From Pseudomonas sp. DC1.2 (GTDB lineage: Bacteria; Pseudomonadota; Gammaproteobacteria; Pseudomonadales; Pseudomonadaceae): 64,000 bases of DNA. The notes under the pieces are model-generated. The model ran no database searches and was not told where the DNA came from. It was given only the letters and a program-made list of their open reading frames with translations. This document shows positions 45,406 to 56,529 of this stretch, in pieces (the stretch's first letter is position 1; each line of letters starts with the position of its first letter). The translations under genes were made by a program, and so were the position numbers. The DNA is taken from NCBI RefSeq assembly GCF_034351645.1, contig NZ_CP133782.1:5052001-5116000 (forward strand), in the 5' to 3' direction.

Positions 45406-45443
45406 TAAAAACACCCTGCGAAAGCGTAGCCCTCGCAGGGTGT
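45406..45443 (-). terminator. Rho-independent terminator, minus strand
   Basis: Stem ACACCCTGCGA/TCGCAGGGTGT followed on the minus strand by TTTTTATTC. It lies downstream of the acyl-CoA dehydrogenase at 45510-47315. A second dyad, AACCGCT/AGCGGTT with six T residues on the plus strand, is at 45464-45493. Confidence 0.75.
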
Positions 45444-45509
45444 CTAGGGTGACCATCTCATTAACCGCTACTCCGCAAAGCAGCGGTTTTTTAATAACTG
45501 CGCGAAGGT

Positions 45510-47315
45510 TTAGTAACCCAGTGCGAAGTCTTCCTCTTTCATGTCCATCAAGTTATTGGCGCCCGACAGCATGGTGACCACGTGAGTGCGGGTACGCGGC
45601 AGGATCCGCTGAAAGTAGAAGCGCGCGGTCTGAAGTTTGGCAGTGTAGAACGCCTCTTCGGAGGTGCCGGCAGCCAGTTTTTCGGCAGCCAGTCGCGCCA
45701 TGTCAGCCCAGAAGTAAGCCAGGCAGGCGTAACCGGAGTACATCAGGTAATCCACCGAGGCAGCGCCTACTTCTTCACGGTCTTTCATGGCCGCCATACC
45801 GACCTTCATGGTCAACTCGCCCCACTCTTTGTTCAGCGCAGCCAATGGCTCGACGAACTCTTTGACCGCCTCGTTACCTTCGTTGGTCTGGCAGAACTTA
45901 TGCACGATCTTGGTGAAGCCTTTCAGCGCCTCGCCTTGAGTCATCAGCACTTTACGGCCCAGCAAGTCGAGTGCCTGGATGCCGGTAGTGCCTTCGTACA
46001 GCATCGAAATGCGGCTGTCGCGAACGTTCTGCTCCATGCCCCACTCGGCAATAAAACCGTGGCCGCCGTAGATTTGTACGCCATGGTTGGCGGCTTCAAA
46101 ACCGACTTCAGTCATGAACGCTTTGGCAATCGGGGTCATGAAAGCCAACAGGCCATCCGCTTGCTTCTTCGCCGCTTCGTCGGTGCCGTATTTGACGATG
46201 TCGACTTGCTTGGCGGTGAAGTAAACCATTGCGCGATTGCCTTCGGCGAAGGCTTTCATAGTCAACAACATGCGACGTACATCTGGATGAACGATGATCG
46301 GGTCTGCGGCTTTTTCCGGCGCTTTCGGACCGGTCAGCGAACGCATTTGCAGACGATCACGGGCGTATTTCAGGCCACCCTGGAAACCGATTTCGGCGTG
46401 AGCCAGACCTTGCAGCGCGGTCCCCAGACGTGCGGTGTTCATAAAGGTGAACATGCAGTTCAGACCTTTGTTCGCCTGGCCGATCAGGAAACCGGTGGCC
46501 GCGTCGAAGTTCATCACACAAGTAGCGTTACCGTGGATACCCATCTTGTGTTCCAGGGAACCACAGTTCACCGCGTTGCGAGCACCGATCGAACCGTCCG
46601 CGTTTGGAAGGAACTTGGGAACGATGAACAACGAAATGCCTTTGGTGCCAGCTGGCGCATCCGGCAGACGTGCCAGCACGATGTGGACGATGTTGTCGGC
46701 CATGTCATGTTCGCCAGCCGAGATGAAAATCTTGGTGCCGGTGACTTTGTAGGAACCGTCAGCCTGTGGCTCGGCTCTGGTGCGTAACATGCCCAGGTCG
46801 GTGCCGCAGTGCGATTCGGTCAAGCACATGGTGCCGGTCCATTCGCCGGAAACCAGTTTGGTCAGGTAGGCCTCTTGCTGCTCAGCCGTACCGTGCTCGG
46901 AAATGGTATTCATCGCGCCATGCGACAGGCCTGGGTACATGCCCCACGACCAGTTAGCTTCGCCAACCATTTCGCTGACCGCCAGACCCAGAGACTCCGG
47001 CAGGCCTTGGCCGCCATGCTCGACGTCATGGGCCAGGCTTGGCCAGCCGCCTTCAACAAATTGCTTGTAGGCTTCTTTGAAACCCGTCGGGGTTTTTACG
47101 CCGGACTCGCTCCAGGTACAGCCTTCGGTGTCACCCACGCGGTTCAGCGGCGCCAGCACCTGCTCACAAAACTTGGCGCCTTCTTCGAGAATGGCGTCAA
47201 CCATGTCCGGAGTTGCGTCATGGCAAGCCGGGAGGCTCTGATAGTGAGCTTCGTAACCGAGCAGTTCGTCACGAACGAAGCGAATATCACGCAAGGGGGC
47301 CTTGTAATCAGGCAT
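45510..47315 (-). CDS. Acyl-CoA dehydrogenase, FadE-type (paralog 3)
   Basis: A 601-residue flavoenzyme of the same subfamily as the two others. Hallmarks: [50 protein letters not shown] and [20 protein letters not shown]. Its position next to the bio operon matches PA0506 of P. aeruginosa, described as a long-chain FadE; the chain-length assignment is by position only. A terminator follows. Confidence 0.88.
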   Translation of the reverse strand: MPDYKAPLRDIRFVRDELLGYEAHYQSLPACHDATPDMVDAILEEGAKFCEQVLAPLNRVGDTEGCTWSESGVKTPTGFKEAYKQFVEGGWPSLAHDVEHGGQGLPESLGLAVSEMVGEANWSWGMYPGLSHGAMNTISEHGTAEQQEAYLTKLVSGEWTGTMCLTESHCGTDLGMLRTRAEPQADGSYKVTGTKIFISAGEHDMADNIVHIVLARLPDAPAGTKGISLFIVPKFLPNADGSIGARNAVNCGSLEHKMGIHGNATCVMNFDAATGFLIGQANKGLNCMFTFMNTARLGTALQGLAHAEIGFQGGLKYARDRLQMRSLTGPKAPEKAADPIIVHPDVRRMLLTMKAFAEGNRAMVYFTAKQVDIVKYGTDEAAKKQADGLLAFMTPIAKAFMTEVGFEAANHGVQIYGGHGFIAEWGMEQNVRDSRISMLYEGTTGIQALDLLGRKVLMTQGEALKGFTKIVHKFCQTNEGNEAVKEFVEPLAALNKEWGELTMKVGMAAMKDREEVGAASVDYLMYSGYACLAYFWADMARLAAEKLAAGTSEEAFYTAKLQTARFYFQRILPRTRTHVVTMLSGANNLMDMKEEDFALGY

Positions 47316-47542
47316 AGCGATAAACCTCTGCTGATGTAACCGGGAATGAACAACCGCGTTGATTTGTTATGGCGGTCAAACAGTTGTTTGAAACATACGT
47401 TTACGCCTAAATCTTGTCAAGCGCCGATCTTTTGCCGTTCGTCATCCCGCCGTGAGCAAGCACGCCACGCGGCAGCGCAAAGACGACGACAAAGCCGCTG
47501 GCGATGTAGGAAAGATTAGTTAAAGGAGAAAGACTTAGGCAG

Positions 47543-47568
47543 AAAAACGCCGCGAAGAGTCGCGGCGT
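47543..47568 (-). terminator. Terminator of the 98-residue protein gene
   Basis: Perfect stem ACGCCGCGA/TCGCGGCGT followed by five T residues on the minus strand, 25 bases past the stop codon. Confidence 0.85.
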
Positions 47569-47592
47569 GAAGGGAACAGATCCAACCCGAGA

Positions 47593-47889
47593 TCAAGCGT
47601 AGGTATTGATCAACGTACCGAGCATTTCATCGGAAGCCTTGGCGACTTTCGCCCCAAGTTCCGCCTGAAGCTTGCCCTGAGACATTTCGACCATATTGCT
47701 AGCCAGGTCCGACTGCTGACTGCGGTCAACTGACCGCAAACGATCAACCTGAGCTTCGGAAGACTGGCTGGTCTCCGAGCGCTGGACAGTGGTGTTAGCG
47801 ATCTGGCTGGCGGCTTGATCGACGCGGTTCTGCCCTGTCTGAATGGTGCTCAGACCGGCATAAAAAGCGGTACTTCCTGAGATTTCCAT
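47593..47889 (-). CDS. Conserved small protein, flagellar rod-like helices
   Basis: A 98-residue helical protein, MEISGSTAFYAGLSTIQTGQ at the start and EMLGTLINTYA at the end. The middle contains RSVDRSQQSDLASNMVEMSQ. The amphipathic N- and C-terminal helices recall flagellar rod/hook-associated proteins (also the NMVEMSQ pattern), but the resemblance is not enough to assign a function. A homologue of unknown function lies between bioD and an acyl-CoA dehydrogenase in P. aeruginosa (PA0505 position). Confidence 0.65.
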   Translation of the reverse strand: MEISGSTAFYAGLSTIQTGQNRVDQAASQIANTTVQRSETSQSSEAQVDRLRSVDRSQQSDLASNMVEMSQGKLQAELGAKVAKASDEMLGTLINTYA

Positions 47890-47997
47890 AGGAGAACTCG
47901 TCTTTGTAAAGATTCAACAGCCGTCATTGAAGCAGACGCGTCACCAAAACGCCCGACAAAAACACTAATGGCACAGTGCCTTGTCATAGTTAAAACC

Positions 47998-48678
47998 CTA
48001 GTCCAGCAAATCCAGCTGAAGATATTCAGCCACCGCCTCAGCAGTGACCGACTTGAGTTTAGGTACCCGACCGAGGCAAGGCGCGGGTATGCGCTCGGCC
48101 AACGTGGCGAGGTTCTCCTCCAGCCTCGATGTTTTTGAATCGATGATGTTGGCCACCCAGCCCGCCAATTGCAGCCCATCCCGGGCAATCGCCTCAGCCG
48201 TCAGCAGCGCATGATTGATACACCCCAATCGCACACCCACCACCAGAATGACCGGCAGATCCAGCGCCATTGCCAAGTCCGACAGGTTGTCCTGATCCGC
48301 CAATGGCACCCGCCAACCGCCTGCGCCTTCGATTAGGGTGAAGTCCGCCTTCAGATCAAGAATCTGCCGCATGGGCGCCAATAAGGATTGCACTGTCAGC
48401 GCGACGCCGGCCTCCCGCGCCGCCAGGTGGGGGGCAATCGCCGGCTCGAACGCGACAGGATTGACCTGTGCATAAGTCAGCGGCACCGAGCATTGCGCCA
48501 ACAACGCCAATGCATCGGCATTGCGCAAACCTTTGGCGGTCACCTCGCAACCAGAGGCCACCGGTTTGCCCGCAGCCGTGCTCAAACCGGCCGAGCGCGC
48601 GGCATGCAGCAACCCGGCAGCAATAGTGGTCTTGCCGACGTCGGTGTCAGTACCAGTAATGAAATAGGCTGCGCTCAT
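47998..48678 (-). CDS. bioD: Dethiobiotin synthetase
   Basis: A 226-residue ATP-dependent enzyme closing the ureido ring of dethiobiotin from DAPA and CO2. The P-loop variant is [20 protein letters not shown], and [14 protein letters not shown] is the family motif. The start overlaps the bioC stop by 4 bases. Last gene of the bio operon. Confidence 0.95.
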   Translation of the reverse strand: MSAAYFITGTDTDVGKTTIAAGLLHAARSAGLSTAAGKPVASGCEVTAKGLRNADALALLAQCSVPLTYAQVNPVAFEPAIAPHLAAREAGVALTVQSLLAPMRQILDLKADFTLIEGAGGWRVPLADQDNLSDLAMALDLPVILVVGVRLGCINHALLTAEAIARDGLQLAGWVANIIDSKTSRLEENLATLAERIPAPCLGRVPKLKSVTAEAVAEYLQLDLLD

Positions 48679-49499
48679 AAGGGTTTCTCCAACACGGCGT
48701 AAACCACTTGATAAGTCGCCGGCAGTCCCTGTGCCTGACGAAACTGCTCATAAGCCTCAATCAAACCGAGGATCCGCGCCCGACCAGTCAAACCACCTGG
48801 ACGACCGGGGTTCAGATTATGTGCCCCTAAAGCCTTCAATTCGTGAGTCAGGCTACGCACATCAGGGTAATGCAACACGTGAGGGCAGGTTTGCAGGCTC
48901 GCCACCTTCAAGCCACTGGCGGCACACAATTGCTGATACACACTGAACTCGCGGAAACGATTGACGTGGACCCTGCCATCCACGTGACGCCAACTGTCTC
49001 GCAACTCGTACAGCGTGCCTGCACACAGACTAGCAAACGCGAAGAGGCCTCCCGGTTTAAGTACCCGATACGCTTCACTGAGCACTGAGCTGAAGTCGGC
49101 GCACCATTGCACCGCCAGGCTGGAGAAGATCAGGTCGCAGGTCGAATGCCGGATCGGCAAACATTCAGCATCGCCGGCGATGAAATGCGAGGCACCACCC
49201 AAGGGCCGGGCGTGATTGAGCATGCCTTCGGCGATGTCCAGCGCCAGTCCGTGCCCCCGAGGAAAATTCGCCTCCAGCGCCCGACTAAAATAACCGGTGC
49301 CACAGCCCAAATCGAGCCAGCAACCAGGTGAAAAACCCGATGGCAAACGACTCATCAATTGGCTGCCAACATCGCGCTGCAACTCGGCCACACTGTCGTA
49401 GCTCGCTGCCGCACGGGAAAAGGATGCCGCCACGTGGCGCTTATCAGGCAAGCCGCCGGGCAGGTCATGCAGGGACAAATCAGTCATCACCGGACTCAT
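48675..49499 (-). CDS. bioC: Malonyl-ACP O-methyltransferase
   Basis: A 274-residue SAM methyltransferase that caps malonyl-ACP to start pimelate formation. SAM motif [15 protein letters not shown] and a post-motif I aspartate in [11 protein letters not shown]-terminal [20 protein letters not shown] is the usual BioC signature. ATG 49499 overlaps the bioH end; the ATG at 49487 is an alternative. Confidence 0.94.
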   Translation of the reverse strand: MSPVMTDLSLHDLPGGLPDKRHVAASFSRAAASYDSVAELQRDVGSQLMSRLPSGFSPGCWLDLGCGTGYFSRALEANFPRGHGLALDIAEGMLNHARPLGGASHFIAGDAECLPIRHSTCDLIFSSLAVQWCADFSSVLSEAYRVLKPGGLFAFASLCAGTLYELRDSWRHVDGRVHVNRFREFSVYQQLCAASGLKVASLQTCPHVLHYPDVRSLTHELKALGAHNLNPGRPGGLTGRARILGLIEAYEQFRQAQGLPATYQVVYAVLEKPL

Positions 49500-50211
49500 G
49501 CAAAAAGGCCTGGATCGCCCCTGCTACACCCAAGGGATCTTCCAGAAGAAACGCGTGACAGGCCTTTTCGATCAGGCCGATTTCAACATCTGGCAGCAAC
49601 GCGAACAGTTCACCGGCGGCTTCTGCCGGAACGAGCCCATCAAGCCCGGCGAACAGATGTAACTGCGGCCCCTGAAAGTCCAACAGAGCCTGGCGTGTAT
49701 TCAATCCGCCCAACAGCGCCAGACCACTGAGCAACGCTGAAGCCGGCGTGTTGGGGGCCTGCGCCAGGATGCTTCGGGCCAGAGCCCGCGGTTCGGTAGA
49801 GCCCTGAGCGCACAGCAGACTGAAACGTTTCAAGGTAGCACCGGGATCAACACGGCAGCCGTTGAGGAACGCGTTGAAATCTTCTTCGCGCATGGCATGG
49901 GTCCAGCCAGCAAACGCTACGAAGCATGGATTGCTGGCCAGCGTCAGCAAACCACAGCAACGATCACCACGCCGGGCCGCCAACGCTGAAGCAAGCATGC
50001 CACCCAGCGACCAACCTCCGAGCCAAACGTCCTGCGGCAACGTCGAATCGAGCTCATCGAGCCAATCCTCAAGAGTGCTCGAATCCAGCTCCGGCAGCGG
50101 TTCTATCTCAACCCGCAGGTGTTTATCCAGCCCACGCAGCGCAGCCGCCAAAGGCTCCAGCGGTGAAACGCCGAGCCCCCAGCCGGGTAGCAGAATAAGA
50201 CGATCACGCAT
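49480..50211 (-). CDS. bioH: Pimeloyl-ACP methyl ester esterase
   Basis: A 243-residue alpha/beta-hydrolase that removes the methyl cap and ends the pimelate stage. Starts [14 protein letters not shown] (ATG 50211). The nucleophile elbow is [11 protein letters not shown], and the catalytic histidine is in IEKACHAFL. It overlaps bioF by 8 bases and bioC by 20 bases, so expression is coupled. Confidence 0.93.
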   Translation of the reverse strand: MRDRLILLPGWGLGVSPLEPLAAALRGLDKHLRVEIEPLPELDSSTLEDWLDELDSTLPQDVWLGGWSLGGMLASALAARRGDRCCGLLTLASNPCFVAFAGWTHAMREEDFNAFLNGCRVDPGATLKRFSLLCAQGSTEPRALARSILAQAPNTPASALLSGLALLGGLNTRQALLDFQGPQLHLFAGLDGLVPAEAAGELFALLPDVEIGLIEKACHAFLLEDPLGVAGAIQAFLHESGDD

Positions 50212-51382
50212 GACTTGGCTCCGGTCCCAGTTGTGCAAAACAATCGGCCAGTGCGTTTAACAATAGCTGCACCTGCGCCTCGCTGTGGGCAGCGGTCAGC
50301 GTCACACGCAAACGTGCGCTGCCGGCAGGCACTGTCGGTGGTCGGATCGCGGTCACCATCAGGCCGCGCTCGCGCAACATCTGCGACAGGTGAACGGCGC
50401 GGCCGGCGTCGCCAATCATAATCGGTTGGATCGGCGTAAAGCTGTCCATCAATGCCAGGCCAATCTGCTCGGCACCCTGGCGGAACTGGCGGATCAACGT
50501 ATTGAGATGCTCACGGCGCCAATGTTCGCTGCGTAGCAACTCAAGGCTTTTGAGCGTCGCACAGGCCAGCGCGGGCGGCTGACTGGTGGTGTAAATATAA
50601 GGACGGGCGAACTGAATCAGACTTTCGATGAGCTCTTCACTACCGGCCACAAACGCGCCAGCGGTGCCAAAAGCCTTGCCAAGGGTGCCGACCAAGACCG
50701 GTACATCATCCTGACTCAGACCGAAATGCTCAACAATCCCACCGCCATTGGCGCCCAACGGGCCAAAACCGTGCGCGTCGTCAACCATCAGCCACGCGCC
50801 TTTAGCCTTGGCTTCCCGGGCCAGGGCCGGTAAATCGGCGACATCGCCGTCCATGCTGAACACGCCGTCGGTCACCACCAGCGTGTTGCCGGTGGCCTTT
50901 TCAAGACGCTTGGCCAGGCTAACCGCATCGTTGTGCAAATAGCGATTGAAGCGCGCGCCGGACAACAGGCCAGCATCCAGCAACGAGGCGTGATTGAGCC
51001 GGTCTTCAAGCACCGTATCGCCCTGCCCCACCAGCGCCGTGACGGCGCCGAGATTGGCCATGTAACCGGTAGTGAACAGCAACGCCCGCGGGCGACCGGT
51101 CAAGTCAGCCAGGGCCTCCTCCAGCGCATGATGCGGGCTGCTGTGACCGATGACCAAATGCGAGGCTCCGCCGCCGACGCCCCAACGGGTCGCCCCAGCG
51201 CGCCAGGCTTCGATCACTTGCGGGTGATTGGCCAGCCCCAAGTAGTCGTTGTTACAGAACGCCAGCAACGGCTGACCGTCGACTACCACTTCCGGGCCTT
51301 GAGGGCTCTGGAGCAACGGGCGCTGGCGATAAAGATTTTCGGCACGACGGGCAGCAAGGCGTGCGGCGAGATCGAAGGACAT
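50204..51382 (-). CDS. bioF: 8-amino-7-oxononanoate synthase
   Basis: A 392-residue PLP enzyme of the alpha-oxoamine synthase family, condensing pimeloyl-ACP with alanine. Motifs: [43 protein letters not shown] and the PLP-lysine region [15 protein letters not shown]. Confidence 0.95.
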   Translation of the reverse strand: MSFDLAARLAARRAENLYRQRPLLQSPQGPEVVVDGQPLLAFCNNDYLGLANHPQVIEAWRAGATRWGVGGGASHLVIGHSSPHHALEEALADLTGRPRALLFTTGYMANLGAVTALVGQGDTVLEDRLNHASLLDAGLLSGARFNRYLHNDAVSLAKRLEKATGNTLVVTDGVFSMDGDVADLPALAREAKAKGAWLMVDDAHGFGPLGANGGGIVEHFGLSQDDVPVLVGTLGKAFGTAGAFVAGSEELIESLIQFARPYIYTTSQPPALACATLKSLELLRSEHWRREHLNTLIRQFRQGAEQIGLALMDSFTPIQPIMIGDAGRAVHLSQMLRERGLMVTAIRPPTVPAGSARLRVTLTAAHSEAQVQLLLNALADCFAQLGPEPSHA

Positions 51383-51424
51383 GCGGGCCTCGTTGGGCGG
51401 AATTCAGAAGTGATCGCAACACCT

Positions 51425-51517
51425 TATGGGAGCGGGCTTGCTCGCGAAGAAGTCCACACAACCAACATAGACGTTGACTGTAAGGTCGCTTTCACGAGCA
51501 AGTTCGCTCCCACAGGG
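51425..51517. repeat. REP element pair (inverted) between bioF and bioB
   Basis: TGGGAGCGGGCTTGCTCGCG (from about 51427) and an inverted copy CGAGCAAGTTCGCTCCCACA (to about 51515) bracket a spacer. Typical Pseudomonas REPIN. It lies in the bioB-bioF spacer and may affect mRNA stability. Confidence 0.85.
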
Positions 51518-51550
51518 TTTCGCATTCCGTCAGAAGGATCGGCGGACGCT

Positions 51551-52606
51551 TCAGACAGCCGCGTTATAAAACTGCTCGCTGCTCTTCTGCTCCACCAGGG
51601 CCTGCTCAATGGCGGCCTGATGCACTTCGTCGGCATGTTCTTCGCGGGCTTCCGGCAGGATGCCGAGGCGCGAGAACAACTGCATGTCCTTGTCAGCCTG
51701 CGGGTTGGCAGTGGTCAGCAGCTTGTCGCCGTAAAAAATCGAGTTAGCTCCGGCAAAGAAGGCCAGCGCCTGCATCTGCTCGTTCATCGCTTCGCGGCCA
51801 GCGGACAGGCGCACGTGGGATTGCGGCATCAGGATGCGGGCGACAGCGAGCATGCGGATGAAATCGAACGGGTCGATGTCGTCGGCATTTTCCAGCGGCG
51901 TACCCGCTACTTTGACCAGCATGTTGATCGGCACCGACTCCGGATGCTCCGGCAGGTTGGCCAACTGGATCAGCAAGTTGGCCCGGTCGTCGAGAGACTC
52001 ACCCATGCCCAGAATGCCGCCGGAGCAGATCTTCATTCCCGACTCACGCACGTAGGCTAACGTTTGCAGGCGCTCGCCGTAGGTGCGCGTGGTGATGATG
52101 CTGCCGTAGAACTCCGGCGACGTATCGAGGTTGTGGTTGTAGTAGTCCAGACCGGCATCAGCCAGCGCGACGGTCTGGTCCTGATCGAGACGACCGAGGG
52201 TCATGCAGGTTTCCAGGCCCATGGCTTTCACGCCCTTGACCATCTCCAGCACGTAAGGCATGTCTTTGGCAGACGGGTGCTTCCACGCCGCCCCCATGCA
52301 GAAACGCGTCGAACCGATGGCCTTGGCACGAGCAGCCTCTTCGAGGACTTTCTGCACTTCCATCAATTTTTCTTTTTCCAGGCCGGTGTTGTAGTGACCG
52401 GACTGCGGACAATATTTGCAATCTTCCGGGCAGGCGCCGGTTTTGATCGACAGCAGCGTCGAGACTTGAACCCGATTAGCGTCGAAATGCGCGCGGTGCA
52501 CCGTCTGCGCCTGGAACAGCAGGTCGTTGAATGGCTGAACGAAGAGTGCTTTGACTTCGGCCAAAGACCAGTCATGACGCAGAGTTGCAGTGGTGCTGGC
52601 GCTCAT
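51551..52606 (-). CDS. bioB: Biotin synthase
   Basis: A 351-residue radical-SAM enzyme that inserts sulfur into dethiobiotin. The CxxxCxxC motif is [10 protein letters not shown]. Other features: [20 protein letters not shown] and [12 protein letters not shown]. First gene of the bioBFHCD operon. The 90-base spacer to the divergent comF gene holds the promoters for both. Confidence 0.96.
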   Translation of the reverse strand: MSASTTATLRHDWSLAEVKALFVQPFNDLLFQAQTVHRAHFDANRVQVSTLLSIKTGACPEDCKYCPQSGHYNTGLEKEKLMEVQKVLEEAARAKAIGSTRFCMGAAWKHPSAKDMPYVLEMVKGVKAMGLETCMTLGRLDQDQTVALADAGLDYYNHNLDTSPEFYGSIITTRTYGERLQTLAYVRESGMKICSGGILGMGESLDDRANLLIQLANLPEHPESVPINMLVKVAGTPLENADDIDPFDFIRMLAVARILMPQSHVRLSAGREAMNEQMQALAFFAGANSIFYGDKLLTTANPQADKDMQLFSRLGILPEAREEHADEVHQAAIEQALVEQKSSEQFYNAAV

Positions 52607-52696
52607 GGGTGTTTCCTTGTTTATGCTTGGCTAGCGACTGGGGAATGGAATACCCACAGGCGCGACACGGATGTTCGGCATATTTAAGGAAGAGCG
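52607..52696. promoter_or_regulatory. Divergent promoter region of bioB and comF
   Basis: A 90-base spacer. It should hold both promoters. No convincing BirA or BioQ-type operator can be identified by eye. Confidence 0.4.
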
Positions 52697-53437
52697 ATGC
52701 GCTGTCAACCACGATACGAAGGACCGGTCTACATCTGGTTAAAAAACAAACAAATCTGTTTGCTGTGCTCAGAGCCTTGTGATTTCGCAACGCCCATCTG
52801 CACGGCCTGCGAAACCGAACTGCCCTGGCTCCGTAATCATTGCCAGTGCTGCGCCCTGCCCTTGCCCAACTCGGGCCTGACGTGCGGCCAGTGCCTGCGA
52901 CAGCCGCCGGCGTTCGAAAGGGTTATTGCGCCCTGGACCTACAGCTTTCCGATCGACACGCTGATCACTCGCTTCAAACACAGCGCCAAGTGGCCGTTTG
53001 GCAACCTGCTCGGCGAACTGCTCGTGCAGTTCCTGCATCATCGCTTCGATGAGGACTTGGAGCGACCCGACGCCCTGATCCCGGTACCATTGGCCACAAA
53101 ACGCCTGCGCCAACGCGGCTTCAATCAAGCTGCGATGCTCGCCCGATGGCTCAGCGAAGGCCTGAGTATCCCTTGCGATGAAAACCTGTTGCTGAGGATT
53201 CAGGACACCAGCGCCCAACAGGAACTGAACGCCCAGGCCCGCCAGCGAAACCTGCGAAACGCCTTCGCCCTTAAGTCCGACGTGCCGGTCGCGGGCCGTC
53301 ATCTGGCCCTGATTGATGACGTGCTGACCACCGGCGCCACCGCGCAAACAGTGGCCCGCCTGCTGATGGACGCCGGAGCGGCCCGGGTCGATGTCTATTG
53401 CCTGGCCCGCACCCCAAAACCCGGTGACACGGTTTAA
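52697..53437 (+). CDS. ComF-family phosphoribosyltransferase-like protein
   Basis: A 246-residue protein. N-terminal zinc-finger-like cysteines (CLLCSEPC, CTAC, CQCCALPLPNSGLTCGQC) and a C-terminal PRTase domain with DALIPVPLATKRLRQRGFNQ and LIDDVLTTGATAQTVA. Homologues (ComF/GntX) have a part in DNA uptake or sugar-acid metabolism; the bacterial substrate is not known. Divergent from bioB. Confidence 0.9.
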   Translation: MRCQPRYEGPVYIWLKNKQICLLCSEPCDFATPICTACETELPWLRNHCQCCALPLPNSGLTCGQCLRQPPAFERVIAPWTYSFPIDTLITRFKHSAKWPFGNLLGELLVQFLHHRFDEDLERPDALIPVPLATKRLRQRGFNQAAMLARWLSEGLSIPCDENLLLRIQDTSAQQELNAQARQRNLRNAFALKSDVPVAGRHLALIDDVLTTGATAQTVARLLMDAGAARVDVYCLARTPKPGDTV

Positions 53438-53448
53438 CTAAAGAGCGC

Positions 53449-53530
53449 AAACCTTGTGGGGGAACTTGTTCGCGAAGGCGTCATTACCGTCAACTTCAAT
53501 GTTGACTCCTATGGCCACATCGCGAGCCGG
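53449..53530. repeat. REP element pair, degenerate
   Basis: GTGGGGGAACTTGTTCGCGA near 53456 with a weak inverted copy around 53508-53525 (GGCCACATCGCGAGCCGG). Pseudomonas REP-like. Confidence 0.6.
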
Positions 53531-53619
53531 CACACTCCGACAGCGATTGCAGCCCGACTTGACTCCCACGCCACAAGCCCCCAACGTCGTCCCATTGCCA
53601 CAACCCAAAGCCCCCAGCC

Positions 53620-54384
53620 ATGTCCTTGCCTACGTTGTTGTCCCAGCACATTGTCCGTCGCCCACAGCGCATTGCCCTGCTGCAACACATCGCCGAACAG
53701 GGCTCGATCACCCGTGCGGCGAAAAGCGCCGGGCTGAGTTACAAGGCAGCGTGGGATGCCATCGATGAACTGAACAACCTCGCGCACAAACCCTTGGTGG
53801 AACGTAGCGTCGGCGGTAAGGGCGGTGGTGGCGCCAAATTGTCCAGCGAAGGCGAACGGGTGTTACGCCTGTATAAGAAGCTGCAAGCGTTGCAGGCGCA
53901 GGTGCTTGAGGCTGCCGAAGAGGCCAGCGACCTGGACCTGCTCGGTCGGCTGATGCTGCGAACCAGCGCCCGCAACCAATTGCACGGCAAGGTCGCGACC
54001 ATTGAATCCCAGGGCCACAATGACCGCATCCGCCTGGAACTGGCCGAAGGCTTGAGCATCCATGCGCACATCACCCACGACAGCACCTTACGCCTAGCGC
54101 TGCAAACCGGCACCGAAGTCGTCGCGCTGATCAAGGCCGGCTGGCTGGAAGTGTGGGATATCGATCATGTAGAAACAGTTGGCAACAATTGTCTGAAGGG
54201 CACCATTGAGGCGATTCTCGACGCCGAAAACGGTCCCAGCGAAGTGCGCATTGCCCTGTCAAACGGCCTGATACTCTGCGCTCTGGCCGAACCACAGCAA
54301 CTGCGCGCCCAAGGCCTCGCCGTCGACAAAGCGGTACACGTGCAATTCGCACCGTCCAACGTCCTGCTAGGCACACCGCTGTGA
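53620..54384 (+). CDS. modE: ModE-like molybdate-responsive regulator
   Basis: A 254-residue regulator. Winged HTH: QHIAEQGSITRAAKSAGLSY and KAAWDAIDELNNL. The GGKGGGGAKLSSEGERVLRL linker is typical of ModE. The C-terminal half has two Mop/TOBE repeats (SARNQLHGKVATIESQG and GNNCLKGTIEAILDAE). It should bind molybdate and repress molybdate transport genes, which are not in the window. Confidence 0.87.
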   Translation: MSLPTLLSQHIVRRPQRIALLQHIAEQGSITRAAKSAGLSYKAAWDAIDELNNLAHKPLVERSVGGKGGGGAKLSSEGERVLRLYKKLQALQAQVLEAAEEASDLDLLGRLMLRTSARNQLHGKVATIESQGHNDRIRLELAEGLSIHAHITHDSTLRLALQTGTEVVALIKAGWLEVWDIDHVETVGNNCLKGTIEAILDAENGPSEVRIALSNGLILCALAEPQQLRAQGLAVDKAVHVQFAPSNVLLGTPL

Positions 54385-54442
54385 AACAAAAGCTTCATTG
54401 AGGCTCATTAAGGTGACTGCAAAAACCAGCAGGGAGCCTGTT

Positions 54443-56344
54443 ATGAGCCTATTAGAAGACAACCAACCCACCGACCTCGAAACCATGGTCGGCCTCAGTC
54501 GTCGCGGTTTCATCGGCGCCGGTGCCCTTTGCGGTGCAGCGATGTTCCTCGGTGGCAACCTGCTGAGCCGCAGCGTGCTGGCGGCCAGTGTCAGCGCAGG
54601 TTCCGGCAAACTCCTCGGCTTCAACAGCATCCCTGCCGCCACCGCCGACGCGATCAGCCTGCCGCCCGGCTACACCTCATCGGTGCTGATCAGTTGGGGC
54701 CAACCCCTGCAAAAGAACGGCCCAGCGTTTGACCCCAGTGGCAACGGCACGGCGGTAGCCCAGGAAGTCCAGTTCGGCGACAACAACGATGGCATGAGCC
54801 TGTTCGCCTTTCCCGGCGACCACGATCGGGCGCTGATGGCGATCAACAACGAATACACCAACTACCGCTACCTTTACCCACACGGCGGCCTGCCGAAATC
54901 GGCCGAAGAGGTGCGCAAGGCCCAAGCCTGCGAGGGCGTCTCGGTGATCGAAGTACAACGTCGACGGGGTCAATGGGCGTTCGTTCAGGGCTCGCGTTAC
55001 AACCGACGCATCCACGGCAACTCGCCGATCAGCCTGAGCGGTCCGGCGGCCGGCCACGCGCTGCTTCAAACCAGCGCCGACCAACACGGCAAGAACGTCC
55101 TCGGCACCTTCCAGAACTGCGCCAACGGTAAAACACCGTGGGGCACTTACCTGACGTGCGAGGAAAACTTCACTGACTGCTTCGGCAGCAGCAACGCCCA
55201 GCAGACGTTCGACGCCGCGCAAAAACGCTACGGTGCCTCGGTCGCCAGCCGCGAGATTAACTGGCATCAACACGACCCACGCTTCGACCTGGCGAAGAAC
55301 CCCAACGAACTGAATCGTCACGGTTGGGTGGTGGAAATCGATCCCTTTGACCCGCAATCGACCCCGGTCAAGCGCACCGCGCTGGGCCGTTTCAAGCATG
55401 AAAATGCCGCCCTTGCACAAACCAATAACGGTCGTGCCGTGGTCTACATGGGCGACGACGAGCGCGGTGAATTCATCTACAAATTCATCAGCCGCGACCC
55501 GATCAACCACCGTAACCCCAAGGCCAACCACGGCCTGCTGGACCATGGCACGTTGTACGTGGCGCGCTTCGACGCGGGCGACGGCAACGCCGATCACCCC
55601 AAAGGCCAGGGCCAATGGATTGAACTGACCCACGGCAAAAATGGCCTCGACGCCAGCAGCGGTTTTGCCGATCAGGCCGAGGTGCTGATTCACGCGCGTC
55701 TTGCCGCCAGCGTCGTGAGCGCCACGCGCATGGACCGCCCGGAATGGATCGTCGTCAGCCCTACGGACGGCCAGGTGTATTGCACCCTAACCAACAACGC
55801 CAAGCGCGGCGAAGACGGCCAACCCGTCGGCGGCCCTAACCCTCGCGAGAAAAACGTCTACGGGCAAATCCTGCGATGGCGCACCGACGGTGACGATCAT
55901 GGCTCTAAAACCTTTGCCTGGGACCTGTTTGTAGTAGCCGGTAATCCGGGCGTTTACGCTGGCACGCCGAAGGGCGGTTCATCGAACATCACGCCGCAGA
56001 ACATGTTTAACAGCCCTGATGGCCTGGGGTTCGACAAGGCCGGACGCTTGTGGATATTGACTGACGGCGATTCGAGCAATACCGGTGACTTTGCCGGCAT
56101 GGGCAATAACCAGATGCTTTGCGCCGATCCGGTCAGCGGTGAAATCCGCCGGTTCATGGTCGGTCCGATTGGCTGTGAGGTCACCGGGATCAGCTTCTCG
56201 CCGGATCAGAAGACCCTGTTTGTCGGGATTCAGCATCCAGGCGAAAACGGCGGTTCGACGTTCCCCGAGCATCTGCAAAATGGCAAGCCACGCTCTTCGG
56301 TGATGGCTATCACGCGTGAAGATGGCGGGATCGTCGGCGCCTGA
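54443..56344 (+). CDS. PhoX-family phosphatase, Tat exported
   Basis: A 633-residue protein of the PhoX/DUF839 group, which includes calcium/iron-dependent alkaline phosphatases. Twin-arginine signal: LSRRGFIGAGALCG, followed by a hydrophobic segment. Beta-propeller-like repeats through the rest, with DxN/D-rich turns (GDDERGEFIYKF, LTCEENFTDCFG, GDHDRALMAINNEYTNYRY). ATG 54443 has AGGGAG six bases upstream; an earlier in-frame start at 54398 would place the Tat signal too deep. Phosphatase activity is family-based inference. Confidence 0.85.
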   Translation: MSLLEDNQPTDLETMVGLSRRGFIGAGALCGAAMFLGGNLLSRSVLAASVSAGSGKLLGFNSIPAATADAISLPPGYTSSVLISWGQPLQKNGPAFDPSGNGTAVAQEVQFGDNNDGMSLFAFPGDHDRALMAINNEYTNYRYLYPHGGLPKSAEEVRKAQACEGVSVIEVQRRRGQWAFVQGSRYNRRIHGNSPISLSGPAAGHALLQTSADQHGKNVLGTFQNCANGKTPWGTYLTCEENFTDCFGSSNAQQTFDAAQKRYGASVASREINWHQHDPRFDLAKNPNELNRHGWVVEIDPFDPQSTPVKRTALGRFKHENAALAQTNNGRAVVYMGDDERGEFIYKFISRDPINHRNPKANHGLLDHGTLYVARFDAGDGNADHPKGQGQWIELTHGKNGLDASSGFADQAEVLIHARLAASVVSATRMDRPEWIVVSPTDGQVYCTLTNNAKRGEDGQPVGGPNPREKNVYGQILRWRTDGDDHGSKTFAWDLFVVAGNPGVYAGTPKGGSSNITPQNMFNSPDGLGFDKAGRLWILTDGDSSNTGDFAGMGNNQMLCADPVSGEIRRFMVGPIGCEVTGISFSPDQKTLFVGIQHPGENGGSTFPEHLQNGKPRSSVMAITREDGGIVGA

Positions 56345-56349
56345 CCGGG

Positions 56350-56430
56350 CCTCTTCGCGGGCAAGCGCGCTCCCACAGGGTTATGTGTTCGCACAGCCAG
56401 TGCAGGAGCGGGCTTACTCGCGAAAGCGTC
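56350..56430. repeat. REP element pair
   Basis: CTCTTCGCGGGCAAGCGCGC (from 56351) and CAGGAGCGGGCTTACTCGCG (from 56402) are Pseudomonas REP sequences separated by a short spacer. Confidence 0.75.
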
Positions 56431-56529
56431 AGCCAAGGCAGACTCATCTCAAGCTCAACCACTATCCAAGCCCCGTCTGCGCTACCATGCTTGGCCGGAC
56501 GCGGCAGCCTGCTGCGCGCAGGAGTCAGC

